Below are positions 48,335 through 61,823 of a stretch of 64,000 nucleotides of DNA, in pieces. The DNA lies in NCBI GenBank assembly GCA_961205875.1, contig OY540813.1, positions 3,443,001 to 3,507,000 on the forward strand, read 5' to 3'. The first letter of the stretch is position 1. The number at the start of each line of letters is the position of its first letter. This stretch comes from Sialis fuliginosa (taxonomy: Eukaryota > Arthropoda > Insecta > Megaloptera > Sialidae). The notes below the pieces were generated by a model. That model was not told the DNA's origin and ran no database searches. It saw only the letters and a list, made by a program, of their open reading frames with translations. The translations under genes were made by a program, and so were the position numbers.

Positions 48335-48540
48335 TGTAATTGTAATTGCAATTAAAAAAATTTAAGTACAATTACAAAAAGTACTTGTGTTTGTACTTAA
48401 GTACATTTTTGTGATAAAGTACTTGTACTTGTACTTAACTACATTATTTTGTAAAGTAATAAATTGTACACAATTTTTGGCAAAAGAATTGTACTTGTAC
48501 ATTTTTTTTGTACTTGGTACTTTGGTAGTGCATATATTTA
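48335..48540. repeat. GTACTT/AAGTAC array
   Basis: Many GTACTTGTACTT-type motifs resemble the interior of the 28.16-kb hAT MITE, with GTAATTGTAATTGC at the left. No clean CAG/CTG termini were found, so this is probably a degraded relative. Confidence 0.5.
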
Positions 48541-50563
48541 TTTATGTATATACCTATGTACAATAATGTACATAGTTATAGGTATATTGTTAGATTTAAT
48601 ATGCCCCGTCCCTGTGTTGTGTGTACAACGTCAACAGATGGCCCTGGCTGTGTAAACTCGTTCATGTCCCCGCGGGTTTTCACCGCCGCTCAAAGTTTTT
48701 CAATGTAAACACCGCGGGAATCGATCCGTTGGTAAAAATAATTGATTGTCCCTGAATATAAACAACGTTCATTAATTTCTGATCTGTTCACAACACAACA
48801 CAAAATAAACAACAAAGTGTTGTATCTATTATTGTATTGTAATTGTATTATTTATATTAATGTACAAGTTTTAATTCCTGGGAGCTGTTCTATTTTATTT
48901 ACCATGAAATTTAAATAACATCAAAATGTATCTATAGAAAAAAACAATTTTATATTTCATTTCTTTATCAATAAATTTTCCTTTTCTGTAGAGTCTTTTT
49001 GAGTAAGTTAAATATATAATAACAGATAATTTATTTTATTTTAAGTAACAAAATTCAAATGAATTTTTGTGATGAAGCTACAGATTTTTAATTATTATGC
49101 CCAAAAATTGTGTTAATTCATTATCAGGAGAGCCGGTACAGTTATAAAATTTATAAATCGGTTTAGTATAAAAAGTGCTATCGATTTTCAGTATCAACCA
49201 TTAATTATTAAGACCAGGGGTGCATGGGGCCAGTTTGTCTTTCAACTTTTATCTTATATTTTTTAAATGGTTTTCTTGATAATGATAAAAAAAAACACTG
49301 AAAAGCAATTTAATTAATTCATACGAGTAATATCGATACAAAAAAGTACCTTTTATTTAATTTAACTTTCCAATACTTCAAATTACACGAAAAAGCTTAA
49401 GATTAGAAAAAAGAGTTTGTTAAAAATTTCTAAAAGTCATTTTTATATTTTTTTGAAAAATTACAAATACGATTATTAAAAAGTTAAAAATTTTTTAGAG
49501 CCGGTCCTGTGCATGTACGGAGTTGTGTGAATGTGAGTTTATTTGTGTACAATCCGTAATTAAAAAGGCGACGTCAATTTTATCGACATTTTGACAAAAG
49601 TGTTTGGCTTGTAATTATTATTTATAGGGCACTTTGTTCATTTTTTAATCAATTGGTTTGTTTCCCGACGACCTTTATTCATTACAGAGTAAATATATAG
49701 CGTGTAAACAATTATTATTCTATTAATATTGTATACGCCTTGTAGTTATCTATTTAAAAAGTTGATAATATAAAATCGTTTGTTATTAATTCGTTTGTCG
49801 AAGCGATCTATTATAGAAGGTACATAATTAATTATTTAATTAAAATTTGTAATATAAAAGATATATAATATTATTATCTATGTACAGGGTGAGTTATTTA
49901 TCTCGAATGACTTGAAAGGTAAGCATAAATATTTTACCTAAACATTCGAAAAGGATTTTACAAGAAAATTTCAAGAAAACAAAAATATTGATTTAAAAAA
50001 AATGTTAGAAATAATAAATGTTTATGTTTAAAATAATAAAATTCTATGGGGTTATTAATTTCTATCCAGGACAAACTTTATATATTTCAAAAAGTCATTA
50101 ATGAAATTAATACATAAAATTTTTAAACATTTTTTTACTCCTACCAAGTTTCTGAAAATCCTTTAAATATTTTATATGGACACCTACATAATTTTATTGA
50201 CTTTCAATAAAAAAAAACACTTTCCAACTGTTGCATACTATTGGAAACATTGGGGAAATTTAATTTACCAATATATATATTTTACCAGACGCTTGCAAAA
50301 ATTTAAATTACCTAACAGTGGCTATAAAATACTTTATGATTTCCACTATAATAATTAGTTTTAATATTAATTATTGAGAGAGCTTTTGTATTGACAAAAA
50401 TAAAATAATTTATATCCAATTTGCACAATACTTAATTAGAAAAAGTTATTACTCTTTTCGATATATTAAATTTAATTTCCATTTTAATGAAACTCATATT
50501 CAATTTAATTTTTATTTAAGGCTTCCGCGGTAAACTTGATGTGAATTTTGACTTTTTGATATA
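48541..50563. other. A+T-rich with one CpG-rich patch
   Basis: A moderately G+C-rich patch at 48.60-48.75 kb (CACCGCGGGAATCGATCC) is not assigned. TACAGGGTGAGTTATTTATC at 49.88 kb looks like a transposon end. Confidence 0.4.
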
Positions 50564-51468
50564 CAGGATGTCCAAGATAAACGTGAAATGCATGGGGATT
50601 TCCTAAACGGTAAGAGATACAGATTCGGTTAAATGAGATGAATTATTTAGAAAGAAGGGGTGAATATAACTACATCAAAAAGTATTAATAATTGTATGTG
50701 GTTTAGGCGGTATATCCAAAAATCTGGAAATTCTTTTAATGGCTGTAACTTTTTTGTCGATATATTTAGAATTTTTAAATCATTTTGTTTCTGAGTTACA
50801 AGTCCTAACTTTAGTTTTTCTTATGGGCCACTAAGTTGGCTATAGTATATTTGAACGTGTTTTTTACTCTTCTTTACAACGATATGTCACTTATTATATT
50901 TACTATCGAAAAAAAGTAAGAACATTTTTTTTGTATTAGTTTATTGTTTTTGTGATTTTTGTGAAATGAATTTTTGTTTTTCATGGCCTACTTTAATGTT
51001 TGTAATAAAATACCTTATAAATATCACTAGTATTTAGTACTTCAACTTATTTTCGAAAATAAATATAACAAATGACATATCGTTGTAAAGTAGAGTAAAA
51101 AACACGTTCAAATATGCTCTAGCCAACTTAGTAGCCCATAAGAAAAACTAAAGTTAGGGCTTATAACTCGGAAACTAAAAGTGATATAAGAATTCTAAAT
51201 ATGCCAATCAATTCAACATAAAAAGTGCTTTAAGAAACCGTAACCAAAAAGTACCTATCTACTTTGACAAAAAAGTTATAACCATTTAAAGAATTTCAGA
51301 ATTTTCAGATTTTTGGGTATACCACCTAAACCACATACAATTTTTAATATTTTTTGATGTAGTAATAATCACTCCTTCCTTACAAATAATTCATCTCATT
51401 TAACCGTATCTGTATCTCTTACCGTTTAGGAAATCCCCATGCATTTCACGTTTATCTTGGACACCCTG
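50564..51468. mobile_element. Fold-back element, 905 bp
   Basis: Ends CAGGATGTCCAAGATAAACG and CGTTTATCTTGGACACCCTG begin arms of about 350-400 bp (GCATGGGGATTTCCTAAACG, TACAGATTCGGTTAAATGAG, TAGTTTTTCTTATGGGC) around a unique centre of roughly 100-150 bp. Confidence 0.85.
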
Positions 51469-51589
51469 CATAAGATTTTATTTTTAATGATAAAAAATAT
51501 TTTGTATAATACATTCAGGTATTGGTAATATTGTTTATAAGGTAAAAAGCGTTAGTACATAGTGTTCATTATTATTAGATAAACAAATC

Positions 51590-51850
51590 GATGCATTTTG
51601 TAGTCGATAAGAGCAGCGCTCCCACAATCCCAAGTTTGCATGCATTGTGTATGTTAATAAATAACTGAAAAGCGCAACATCCTGTCGGTTATATGCGTCC
51701 CTAAGGAGCACTAAACAAATGTGTTGTTCCAGTAATAGCCCGATCCATGTCTGACCTTATCAAAAATCGATCCCCGTTATAGATTTTGCATACGGTGCAA
51801 GTGGAAGCCTCGGTACACATGTTGCTTCTATGCTGTCTGCTTTTGTTTTA
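51590..51850. other. Low-A+T island; candidate regulatory element
   Basis: Complex, non-repetitive sequence with TTTGCATGCA (POU-like), E-box CACATGTT and AATCGATCC motifs. There is no open frame of note. It sits between two transposon-rich blocks. Confidence 0.2.
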
Positions 51851-53305
51851 TATTTCTGTATATGTATGTAGCAGTGGCGTGCATGAGAAATTTAAATAAT
51901 AAAAAATAACCTGGTTGTATAAAAATATATGGCGCAACTTTATATTCAAGTTTTATAGTTTTGTTTGTTGGTAATAGATTATTTGGGTATTGTGGGCGCA
52001 TATGATTTTTTGAACGGTACTCAAACAGTGGAATTTACGCGACCGCCAATACATTGTGTATTGTTATATTTTTTTGTCTATATGTAGTATATTTTTTTGC
52101 TTTTGTTTATCTATATTAATATTACGATTTATTAATTATATTTTAAAATAAATTCATTGTATGTATTATGTTGTTTTACACGTAACTCTGATTTGATATA
52201 TTATTTAATTGTTATGTGAAATTTTTAAAAGTTAAAAAAAAAAACGGTTTCATTTTTATGAATTTATTACGAAACGTGAAATTTTGTTTCGAAAGTTTTG
52301 GTTTCTGGCAACAAATAGTCCATACTACATTTCCCCTTTAAAATGAATTTTTATTTTTCACTGTAGAATTTTTTTTTCGAGATATAAAATTTAAAAAAAC
52401 CGATATTTAAAAAAAATAAGAGTATAATATGCTAAATATAATGGACTATACTACATACATACAAATATAATACAATCTTCAAAGTAGTGTATCAGCAAAA
52501 ATAACCGTATAATCAAATTTTAAGAAGAAAATATAATATAAAATCTTTAGAAACAAATTTCCTGTTTAGAAATACATATTTTTTGCAATTGTTGGTTAGA
52601 ATATCTCTCAAATCTGACCTGATAGAGCAATTCAGTCATAGATTTCAGGTTCAGTACGCCAAAAAATTTAATAAAAAATGTACGCTACTGAACTTTTGAT
52701 TTTTTTCCATGGGTAAAAGATTTATTACATAATTTTTTATGACTTGCATTTTTGTAAACCTGTTTTATCTAATATAATAATAAAAAAATGTGCGCTACTG
52801 GACTTCTAGTGAGTGATTTTTTTTCATAGACGTAGCAAACGCGAGGGTAAAAGAAGAAAGATAAAGAAGTTGGAAAGAGAGTGGGGGGGGGGAATGTCTG
52901 ACTACCATTTCGAATTGATGTTTTCGTATCTGTCTTTGATTTATGTATAACTGAAACGCAGTGAAAATCTATGTGTATAAATATCGTAACTTCTTATAAC
53001 GCTGTTTGTTTTTTTTCCAGAATCCCAGTGCAAGATTAATGAGATGCGTTTTTGTTTTACGATATTTGATTTGATCAAAGTCAGCTGTGACAGCATTGTT
53101 GAGTATATCTGACATAACGCGTGTCACTTACTAATATGGCAGATATTTTTTAGGTGAGTTTTAAAATTATTTTATTTTATTTTTATTTCTGGTTAAATTT
53201 ATATTTTATTTAAAAAGGAAAACTGCAGCGATTTAAATATTAAAGTTAGATATGTATATTGTATATGCTCTCGCAAAATTTTCTGTAAAACTAATTTAAA
53301 CTAAT

Positions 53306-53720
53306 GCATGGGGATTAACTAAACGGTAAGAGATACAGATTCGGTTAAATGAGATGAATTATTTGTAAGGAAGGGGTTGGTATTACTACATCAAAAAATA
53401 TTAATAAATTGTAGCTGGTTTAGGTAGTATACCTGTAAATTCTTTAAATGGCTATAACTTTTTTTGTCAAAGTAGATAGGTACTTTTTGTTTATGGTTCC
53501 TTAAAGCACTTTTTGTATAAAATTGATTAGTGTATTTAGAATTTTTATATCACTTTTAGTTTGCAAACATTTAAGTAAACCATGAAAAATAAAAATCATA
53601 ATAACAACAATAAAAATGACAAATGAATATTTGAAAACAATAAACTATTACAAAAAAATGTTTTTTCGTTAGTAAATATGACAAGTTACATATCGTAGAG
53701 TAAAAAATACGTTCAAATAT
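53306..53720. mobile_element. Partial copy of the 50.6-kb fold-back
   Basis: One arm is present (CATGGGGATTAACTAAACGG through GGTACTTTTTGTTTATGG), with a degraded continuation to AATATGCTATAG. Confidence 0.75.
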
Positions 53721-54345
53721 GCTATAGTTAATTTCAAAATTTATTTCTGAGATTTCAAAGAACACGTTGTGACAGGTTTCTTCAAAATCGGTACAGTAGT
53801 TTCGAGAATGCTTCGGTCAAACAGGTACATGCAAACTTTCTCTCTTTTAATTTAGTTTAGAATAGATTATGAAAAGAATGAAGAAATTTTGGTTATGTAA
53901 TTGTTATTACATTTTCTGAATTTTTATAAATACTAATAAAATTTTTTACAAAAAAACGATATATATTACTCAATAAAATGGAAGAAAATAAAATAAAAAC
54001 AAATCCATCTCTTATATGAAAAGCAATAAAATAAATAATATGTCTACATATTTCCTCGAAACGATATTGCCGACATAAAAAATAATGCACATATTGAAAT
54101 TATAAAATCAATAAAATATTCAAAAATAAAAGTACAATAAAAAAGCAAATACGTTTCACATCGCATGGCATTTAAATATAACATCAAGTTTACTTACATA
54201 CATATATCAAACAGTAAAGTCTTCCATCATGTAATCAATAAATGCTTCAGAATATCACAAATTGTCCTCGGAAAGTACAAATATAAGAATAAAAAGTAAG
54301 AATATAAACGGGACATGAGGAAATTTCAAATTCATATCACATAAG

Positions 54346-54390
54346 ACACACACACACACAAACATATATGTATATATATATATACATATA
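54346..54390. repeat. (CA)n then (TA)n microsatellite
   Basis: A short CA run is followed by ATATATGTATATATATATAT. Confidence 0.9.
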
Positions 54391-55010
54391 GTCAAGAACC
54401 CGTTAGTCCAAAAATATAAAAGTAATGCCCTATTCAACAGTGTATTAGCGCCGACTACCATTTGAGACGCGATCGAAGAAAGAGAGAGTGCATGGTGGTG
54501 GTGCCGGGTACTGTATAGGTACATCTCTTTCTAACCCCCGTCTGTAGATCTAGTAGGCCGTGGTTGGTATCCAGACGTAGGTTATTTTCATAGAAGCGTC
54601 GGCTTTAGGAGGATAAGGGGCTATTTCGCTTCGTAATATATCTTTATGATTCCCTTCATTTCACCCAAAGTGGCAAGTTATTAAGGATTTAGGTATACTT
54701 CGTGAGGTATAAAAATGTTAAAAAATTGCATTTTAAATGCGATTCGCTATGGTCTCATCGTAAAATTATTTTTGAAGAGTAAAAAAAATTATCCTTAAAT
54801 TTATTGGATCATTTTTGTTATATATTATTTTCATTATGAGTTGAATGTATTTTTATAAGAAACAATTTGGGAGTTTATATTAGAAATATTCGCACGGTGA
54901 ATTTATTTTTTATGTGTATAATAATTAAGTAAATTATATAATTTAACTAGAAACCATTTATTAAACAGGGTGTTTCAGTTTCGATTGTGAATAATTACCA
55001 AAATATGTTA

Positions 55011-55602
55011 AGGAACTTGAACCAGTCTTAGACAATTGTTTAATTAAATGTACTAAATAAGATATATCTTCTACGACGCATTTTACACCATTAATTTGTT
55101 TTTTTTTTTTTAAATAAAGCGTTATTATTAATATTATTATTTGATTACTGCCATTACTGAATCATAACCTATAGACACTTAACTGTAAAATAGCTTAATT
55201 TGAAGACAAAATGGGTGTCAAAATGGTAGACATTTAAAATAATTAACTATTTATTAATTATTATATTATCAAAGCATTTACTTTACATTGTTTCAAATTT
55301 TACAATTCTTTATTTTATAACTTTTGTGTCGTAGTACTTATCATTTTGTAATCATTAACAAGTGTCCATCACTGCGTCCTCATTACTGGTTTTACTTTTG
55401 CCATTACTGGAGAAAAAACATGAACAAAATAAAAGGCTATAATTTAAAAAACAAACTATATTTGGTGACTTTGGTAATTAAATTGATTAAATAAAGAGTT
55501 ACTTGTTTTATTAGTAGCATGAGTTCATGAGAATTACAAAAAAGCCCATTAATAAAAAAAAAAAACTTGTTCTTATAGCGGCCATAACTGTTGCCTTTAC
55601 CT
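55011..55602. mobile_element. AGGTACTGG-family MITE, inverse orientation
   Basis: Interior runs opposite to the 4.8-kb copy. Diverged ends AGGAACTTGAACCAGTCTTA and GCGGCCATAACTGTTGCC, with TA after the right end. Confidence 0.7.
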
Positions 55603-55656
55603 TATATATCTGTAACCTGTCTTGATTATTCTGCGCATTTAATTTAATGTAATAAT

Positions 55657-55910
55657 TAGAGATTGGAAAAACAGTTGTTATTTTCAATGAAATAGTTACT
55701 AGTTGAATTTTTTTTCGGAAAATAGTTCGTAAATAATTTTTTTTTACGATTTAATAATAATTAGTGCAAACGAAACAGTAAAAAGTGTAGCAAATAGTTT
55801 AATAATAGTGTTCAATCAACCCAGTTTTCTGAAAACGGTGGAGATATGTAATAAAAATTACAATAAATACATTTTTACGCAATAGTTGAAAAACTATTTT
55901 CCAATCTCTA
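55657..55910. mobile_element. hAT-type MITE, 254 bp, perfect 8-bp duplication
   Basis: Ends TAGAGATTGGAAAA and TTTTCCAATCTCTA are flanked by GTAATAAT on both sides (8/8). This is the youngest-looking hAT insertion in the window. Confidence 0.9.
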
Positions 55911-56377
55911 GTAATAATATACATATAAATAAATATATTATAAGTATAAAAGTACAATTAAGTTTATGACTAATTTATGAATCAACAATACAATTATTAG
56001 AAAGAAAGAAAACACCGAAAATCTATTATTAAAAAGTAGAAGGTGTAAAATGAGTAATGCAACTATAATTGGTACCACTTTTATTTGGGTAGTAACTTAA
56101 ATGGTTATTTGAAATATTGATAAATTACATTTACCAAATACCATTTATTTTCGAACTTAATTGTGTCAACTTGAATTTATCTATTTGTACGTATTCTTGA
56201 GTCATTATTTATTTTGTAATTGTCACAGCTATTAATACCTTACATTAGTTAGTCATGGAATCACTTGTTGATTCAGATATAAATATTTTATATTAATATG
56301 CTTGTCCATTGTTATTTTATATGCCTACCCAAATTATCGTGCCTATTTTATATATTTTATTCAATATAATTGTTGAC

Positions 56378-56830
56378 AACCCGCGGCTTCACTCACGTGG
56401 ATTTCGAAACCCCATCCCCATAATATTTTTTCCGTCGAATCGAATGAAACTAATTACAACCATTCAGAGTGTGAAATAATTTTTTTTTATATTTTGGGTT
56501 TCATTCATTATGCAAAATCGCAAATATCTCGACTGCTTTGCGAGATAGGGGGTTGTTTTTCCTTCTAATACCACACCTTTGTGGTATTTTCCCTGCCGGA
56601 TCGAATAAAACCAATTATAACGGGGGGTGAAATTTTAATTACTAAAAAAAATTAAAATTTTTCTACCCCCTTGCAATTTCTTTAGGGGTTGAATTTTCGA
56701 GATACGAAGTAGCCTATGTCCTTTCTCATCTCCCTGCAAATTTCATCAACATCGGTTCAGCAGTTTAGCCGTGAAAAGATAACAAACAAACAGACATACT
56801 CTCTTATGGATAATGTATATAATAAATGTT
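56378..56830 (+). repeat. Interspersed-repeat tail, longer copy
   Basis: ACCCGCGGCTTCACTCACGT at the left, GAGATACGAAGTAGCCTATG and CGGTTCAGCAGTTTAGCCGT at the right. Same type as 40.99 kb. Confidence 0.55.
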
Positions 56831-56939
56831 ACAAGTTATAAATAAATAAAAGCTTTTGTTTGTGTGTTTGTCATGTAACGCATGAAGTCAGCTGCACAAC
56901 TAAAACTAATTTAATTACAAGCCTAACCAAAAAAAAAAA

Positions 56940-57265
56940 TTAAATAATGCCAATTAGTTCCGAATTCATTCCCTGTTCGGCGGCGTAGTGAAATATTTCA
57001 ACGAGCTAATTTTTGTGAAATCGTCGAATTATTTTTATCCGCACGGACACCTCAAGTGGCGCGGTATCTGCTCCGAATGCCAACATAACAATCACAATAA
57101 AACTAATCTAGCATGGCACTTTTTCCTGTTATATTAACGCAGGTTATTCGAACGGCAGGGTCCAATTGTTTCTGGGCCATTGAAGGAACAGGGGCTTAAG
57201 ACAAGTACCGGCGGATTTAGTGTGCGTTGGATTAGCCGCATCGAAAACAATATCGAGTCCAGAAC
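56940..57265. other. Low-A+T island; candidate regulatory element or exon
   Basis: The plus strand has a 58-codon stop-free stretch (FGGVVKYFNELIFVKSSN, then GICSECQHNNHNK) without a clear start or splice site. The same block contains an exact NK2-type site TCAAGTGG. Composition differs clearly from the flanks. Coding or enhancer function is unproven. Confidence 0.25.
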
Positions 57266-57454
57266 AGTGGCGTACTTGCGAAAAAAAATTAATAGTTTAG
57301 TTGTGGTTTTTATTACAATTTTATTTAAAAAATAATTAAATTCCTAATATTTTTGAACGTTATATACTTTTTACTCCACCCAGTTTTTCATTTTTATGAA
57401 TATTTTTATATTATTTATACGGGTTTGGGCTGGGTGTTGATGAGTCAGTCACTC

Positions 57455-57610
57455 AGGACTTCTTTAATCTTTATAAATGCGAAAGTGAGTCTGTCTCTTT
57501 GTCTGTCTGTTTGTTTGTTACCTTTTCACGGTTAAACCGCTGAACCGATCTCGATGAAATTTGGTCGGGTGGAAGGACATATCCTGAAAAATTTATTAGA
57601 TAAAAAAAAT
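57455..57610 (-). repeat. Interspersed-repeat tail, inverse copy
   Basis: TTATAAATGCGAAAGTGAGT, a TCTGTCTGTT run, CACGGTTAAACCGCTGAACC and GATGAAATTTGGT form the reverse of the 41.0-kb tail. Confidence 0.55.
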
Positions 57611-57927
57611 GGGTGTGTGACATTTGTACGAGCGATAGGTTAGCTTATAGTTAGTTTAGTGACATCTATCGTGCAAATACGAAACTAAAAACATGTTTTA
57701 TCGACTATCATATATAAACCTAACCTAACTTCATAGTGTTTTCATTAACCTAAATTCCTCACAAACGAAGTCACTGGTAACAGCTTGTATGTATATAAAT
57801 AGATTATAATATATTATAGTGACGTTAAATACATAAAATAATAAGAAATTAATTGTCTAAACTTCAAATCTATTAAAACTATCGATTTTTGATTGCAACA
57901 TCTGTCTCATTATTTCCTTCTAAAAAC

Positions 57928-57960
57928 CTGACGATGATTCTGCAAATCGAAAGCTTGCGA
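57928..57960 (+). ncRNA. Weak hammerhead-core-like motif
   Basis: CTGACGA is followed by T, stem GATT-CTGCA-AATC, GAAA and the self-complementary AGCT. The order matches a hammerhead core, but an extra T separates the core from stem II and stem I has only one convincing pair. It may be a degenerate retroelement copy. Confidence 0.2.
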
Positions 57961-60900
57961 ATACTTTTTCTTTAATATATTTGACGTTTAATTTATTATT
58001 ATTTTAAATAGATTATATACAGTCAGTTTTATAGGTTCACATTTTCCCATACTGGTGGTAAATGGAAATGCCCTGGGGTGATCAGGACGAATATGGGATT
58101 TAAAAGTGAAATTAATTGAGTAAGTACTTACTAATTATTTTCAATTATGATAGCAGTATTTCGATTAAAAGAGAATACTCTTTGAAGTGAATCTAGTAAC
58201 GCCACTGTATGCGTGGATTACTCTGTATATAAAGATAACGAGCGCAAGGCGAGGCTTAATTTGGAATAAAATCCAACACGAGTTTTCCAAATACCGGATG
58301 GGTGACATGTGGAGTGGTTTAAGGCTCGTTGGTTATCGTCAAGTTATTTTATTAGTAAACAATCACGACTGTAATAGAGTACTGGGATTTTGTGCGTAAA
58401 TTGAGTGAGATTAAAAAAATTAACTGATTTTTATTATAAAGATAATAATTATACTACAGTGCCCGACATAAGTCAGTTAAACGATTTGCATACAGAATTA
58501 AAAGTAAAGAAGAGCATACAGAAATATGGTTTATTGGTTGGTAATTTAGATATAAAAGTAATGCCGGTTTAAGGTATTTCTCGGAAAAATTAAAAGATTC
58601 AAGAGTACGCCTTAATTTTGTAAAAAACTAAAAAAAGGTTATTAGAAGCTTCATTCAAAATCTTAAAATGATTGACCATGTGTGAGCGAAGATATCGTCA
58701 AAATAAAATCAAAAATTGAACATTGCGAGTATAGGGATTACGAAATTTTAAGCAGATTTTCAACAAAAAAGTAAATAATTTTATGCGAAGGAAGATCTAG
58801 AAATTTATGAAATTTTGAGAAAAACTAAATTAATATATTTGGAGTTAATATAAAAAATCTCAAGTATTTTCACCACCTCGTTTATAAGTTATAAGTAAAA
58901 TAAAAACTTATTTTCTGATAAAAAATATCACATCCTTAGCGTTTCATATTGAAAACCTGTCGTATTTTAAAACGTATCGAGGTCATTTAGGTCCACTAGC
59001 TCACTAAAGAAATAATGTACAAAGTAAAAGTTCTAATTATTTTTTTTTTAAATTTTATATAAAAAATAAATATCTGAATTTAATTTCATCCTTTTTGTCG
59101 TAACTTTTATTTATAAAAATCAAGTAGGTTTTGATTATTACGTCACAATTGATATTTCTTCAGATGAGTTGCTTTTTCTGTTTATAACAGCAAAATTTTA
59201 CAAAGAAAAGTTATTCAGAATTGTAAATTATAACTATGTACAAAATTGCGTAAATTTCGGACAACTTTAAATTTTTTGTTATTATCAATTTTGAAAGGAC
59301 AAAATTCGGGAACACCTTGTAAAATATTAAAATTTATTTTAAACAAAGGTGTATGCTACAACGGTAACTGAAATAATCATTATACAAATTAAATACCATA
59401 ACACGCCTACTTGTTAAATAAACAATTTTTTTAATAAACTTACAAAACAGATTGAGTATGCAAACAACATATATACACATTTTTATGTTTTTATTTTTTA
59501 TATTTAAGCCTCCTCCTGTTTTGGTAGTTATTGTAATCATTAAAATGATTAATGGTGTTATTTTTTCATACAAAATTTACATGAGTAATGTGTATTTTTA
59601 ATTAATATAACTGCTACATTGCCGATATTAAATAAAAGGGTTTTGTAAATTTTATCATGTTTTACATTTCATTTAATTTTAACAAAATATTTACATTTTT
59701 ACAACAGTAATTCGTATAAATAATATTCTGTTTTAATGTAATTTTTAATTACCTTACATACCTATACAATACATCATAATATCTACGAAATATTAGTTAT
59801 TATTGAGTTATACCGAGTAGGTATTATAACAAAAATTAAGAAAAGTGCAAGCTATACTTGTACAATTAGTATTCTGTCCCATCTACCCCCCCACTTAAAT
59901 TATTGAAAATTTTGAAAAATATGTAAGGACAAAAGTTGTTTATTACATTGTGAGAAATATTTTTGTTGAAACACTTTTTCTTTAAAATCAATTTCAGCAG
60001 TTATAAAGAAATAAACAATAGAATTTTTCAACCCTGATTTTTTTGGCTCAATCTACACCTAATTCTCAATGTTCATGATTTTTTTCTTCAAATTTACCGA
60101 AAACCGAGGCGTTTCCAAAAAACTACATTTTGCTCTCAAGTTTAAACGACTCTCACTTCTGAACTATTAGTTTTTGTTATAAATCGGAGTATTATTCTTA
60201 TAGAAAATTTTCTTATCTGTAAAATTGATTATGTTAATTTTTGCTCTATCTTACATCGTTTTCACTGTATCAACGATTTAAGCATAACCGGCACTCAATT
60301 TTTTTTGTTTTTATTTTTTTTAAGTTAAATTCCCAGGGGCTTATAGCCTTGCATTTTAAATATTTTATTAAGGGCATCATTTGTCATCGATTGGCGCTAA
60401 AATAATTGAGGCGAATATTAATTCAATTTCAAAATCTAATTTGATTGGTCTATAATTAAAAATCGTCATAAATTTTTAACTGATAAAAATAAATTTTAAT
60501 TTCGATCTAGTGGTATGTGCCTGTATTGTGACAGTTAGACTGTGACCATAGCGGAATCTGTATCCCGGTATTGTTTGAATACATTGCAGAGAGGGTCACT
60601 GGGTCTGCATGTCCGAGCCAATATTAATTTAATTAATTATCGGCGTGCAGTTTTAGGTTACAACTAACTATAATTAATATCTCGCTCTGTGTTTTATTCT
60701 GCATTGACAGAATCGATATTGCACGGTGGGATTGGTTTTGGGTTCAGAGTTTTGTGTTTTTATTATTTAACAGTTTGGTGATGTCGTTTTTGATTTAATG
60801 CATGTCCTAGATATGGAATTTGAAATGTTTTTTTTTTTTAGCATTTATATGTACCAGTTTTGGTCAGAAGTTTCTAAACTTTATAAGAGAGACACTGTAT

Positions 60901-61389
60901 AAATTTAAATAATTTGGCGAGCTTAACTTTTAGACATACATATATATACATCTTATAAACAAAGAGCAGGTTTTTTGTTTTTATTTTTATTGTTTTACCT
61001 GCGACTTTAAATATACATAAATTAAAATTACTTATATGTAAAAAATGCACGAAGTGTATAAAATTTTTTGTAAATAAATGTAAGGAAACAATAAAACATA
61101 ATATATATGTATATATACATCTAACGGAAAAAGAATCGTCCATTATTTATGTAAGGATTTTTAAAATTTCAAGGGACGTAAAATTTTTGTTACCCCACGA
61201 AGTATAATTTTTTTTAAACGACTTCAAAAAGGAATAGGCATAACTCCGACAAATATGTACCGATTTCAATGATTTTTGTTTGTTCGAAAGAGTATACTCC
61301 TGAGATGGTCTCATATAAATTTTATCAGAATATGATCATGGGCTTCAAAGTTACGCCACTAAAAAGGGATAAATAAAAAAAAATTTTAA

Positions 61390-61575
61390 GAATAAAATAA
61401 AACCGACTTAAAAAAACCCTAAAAATACTGAAAACTAAAAAATAATTAAATTAAACAGTTTTTAAAGTCGGTGCCAAGCCAATAAGAACTTTTAAAGAAA
61501 AAAAAAATTAAACCGACTGTTTTATTTAATTATTATATATTTTTCAGTGTTTTTAGGGTTTTATTTTTTTATAAA
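61390..61575. repeat. ACCGACTT/AACCCTAAAAA inverted-repeat unit
   Basis: AAACCGACTTAAAAAAACCC and TTTTTCAGTGTTTTTAGGGT lie in inverse order at the two sides. The same pair occurs at 8.93-9.05 kb and a single copy near 15.66 kb. Probably retroelement or Helitron tail sequence. Confidence 0.5.
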
Positions 61576-61823
61576 TAATTAATTTAATAAGTGGAAAGTT
61601 AATTTCAACAACTGTGACATTCAATTAACGTATTTTAAAACAATTAATTAGAAAGAGAAAACGTATGTACCTAAGTAACGTTTTGGACCCTCTCTTCCCC
61701 TATGAAAAAAATAAAACACAAAAAAGAAAAAGTAACATTAGATTTCCAGTAAAGGTATTTTTTACACGAGCTAACGAAAATGTAGTTTAATTTGCAGTAC
61801 TGCCAACTGAGATGTTCAAAAGC

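Larger units (their letters stand above)
57620..61815. other. A+T-rich, no gene seen
   Basis: Includes a complex patch at 60.52-60.74 kb with homeodomain-type TAATTTAATTAATTAT sites. The remainder is A+T-rich DNA and repeat tails. Confidence 0.45.

Noticed and set aside
54255..54524. 89-residue minus-strand frame
   Set aside because: It crosses a CA/TA microsatellite and hydrophobic A+T-rich DNA. Not protein-like.
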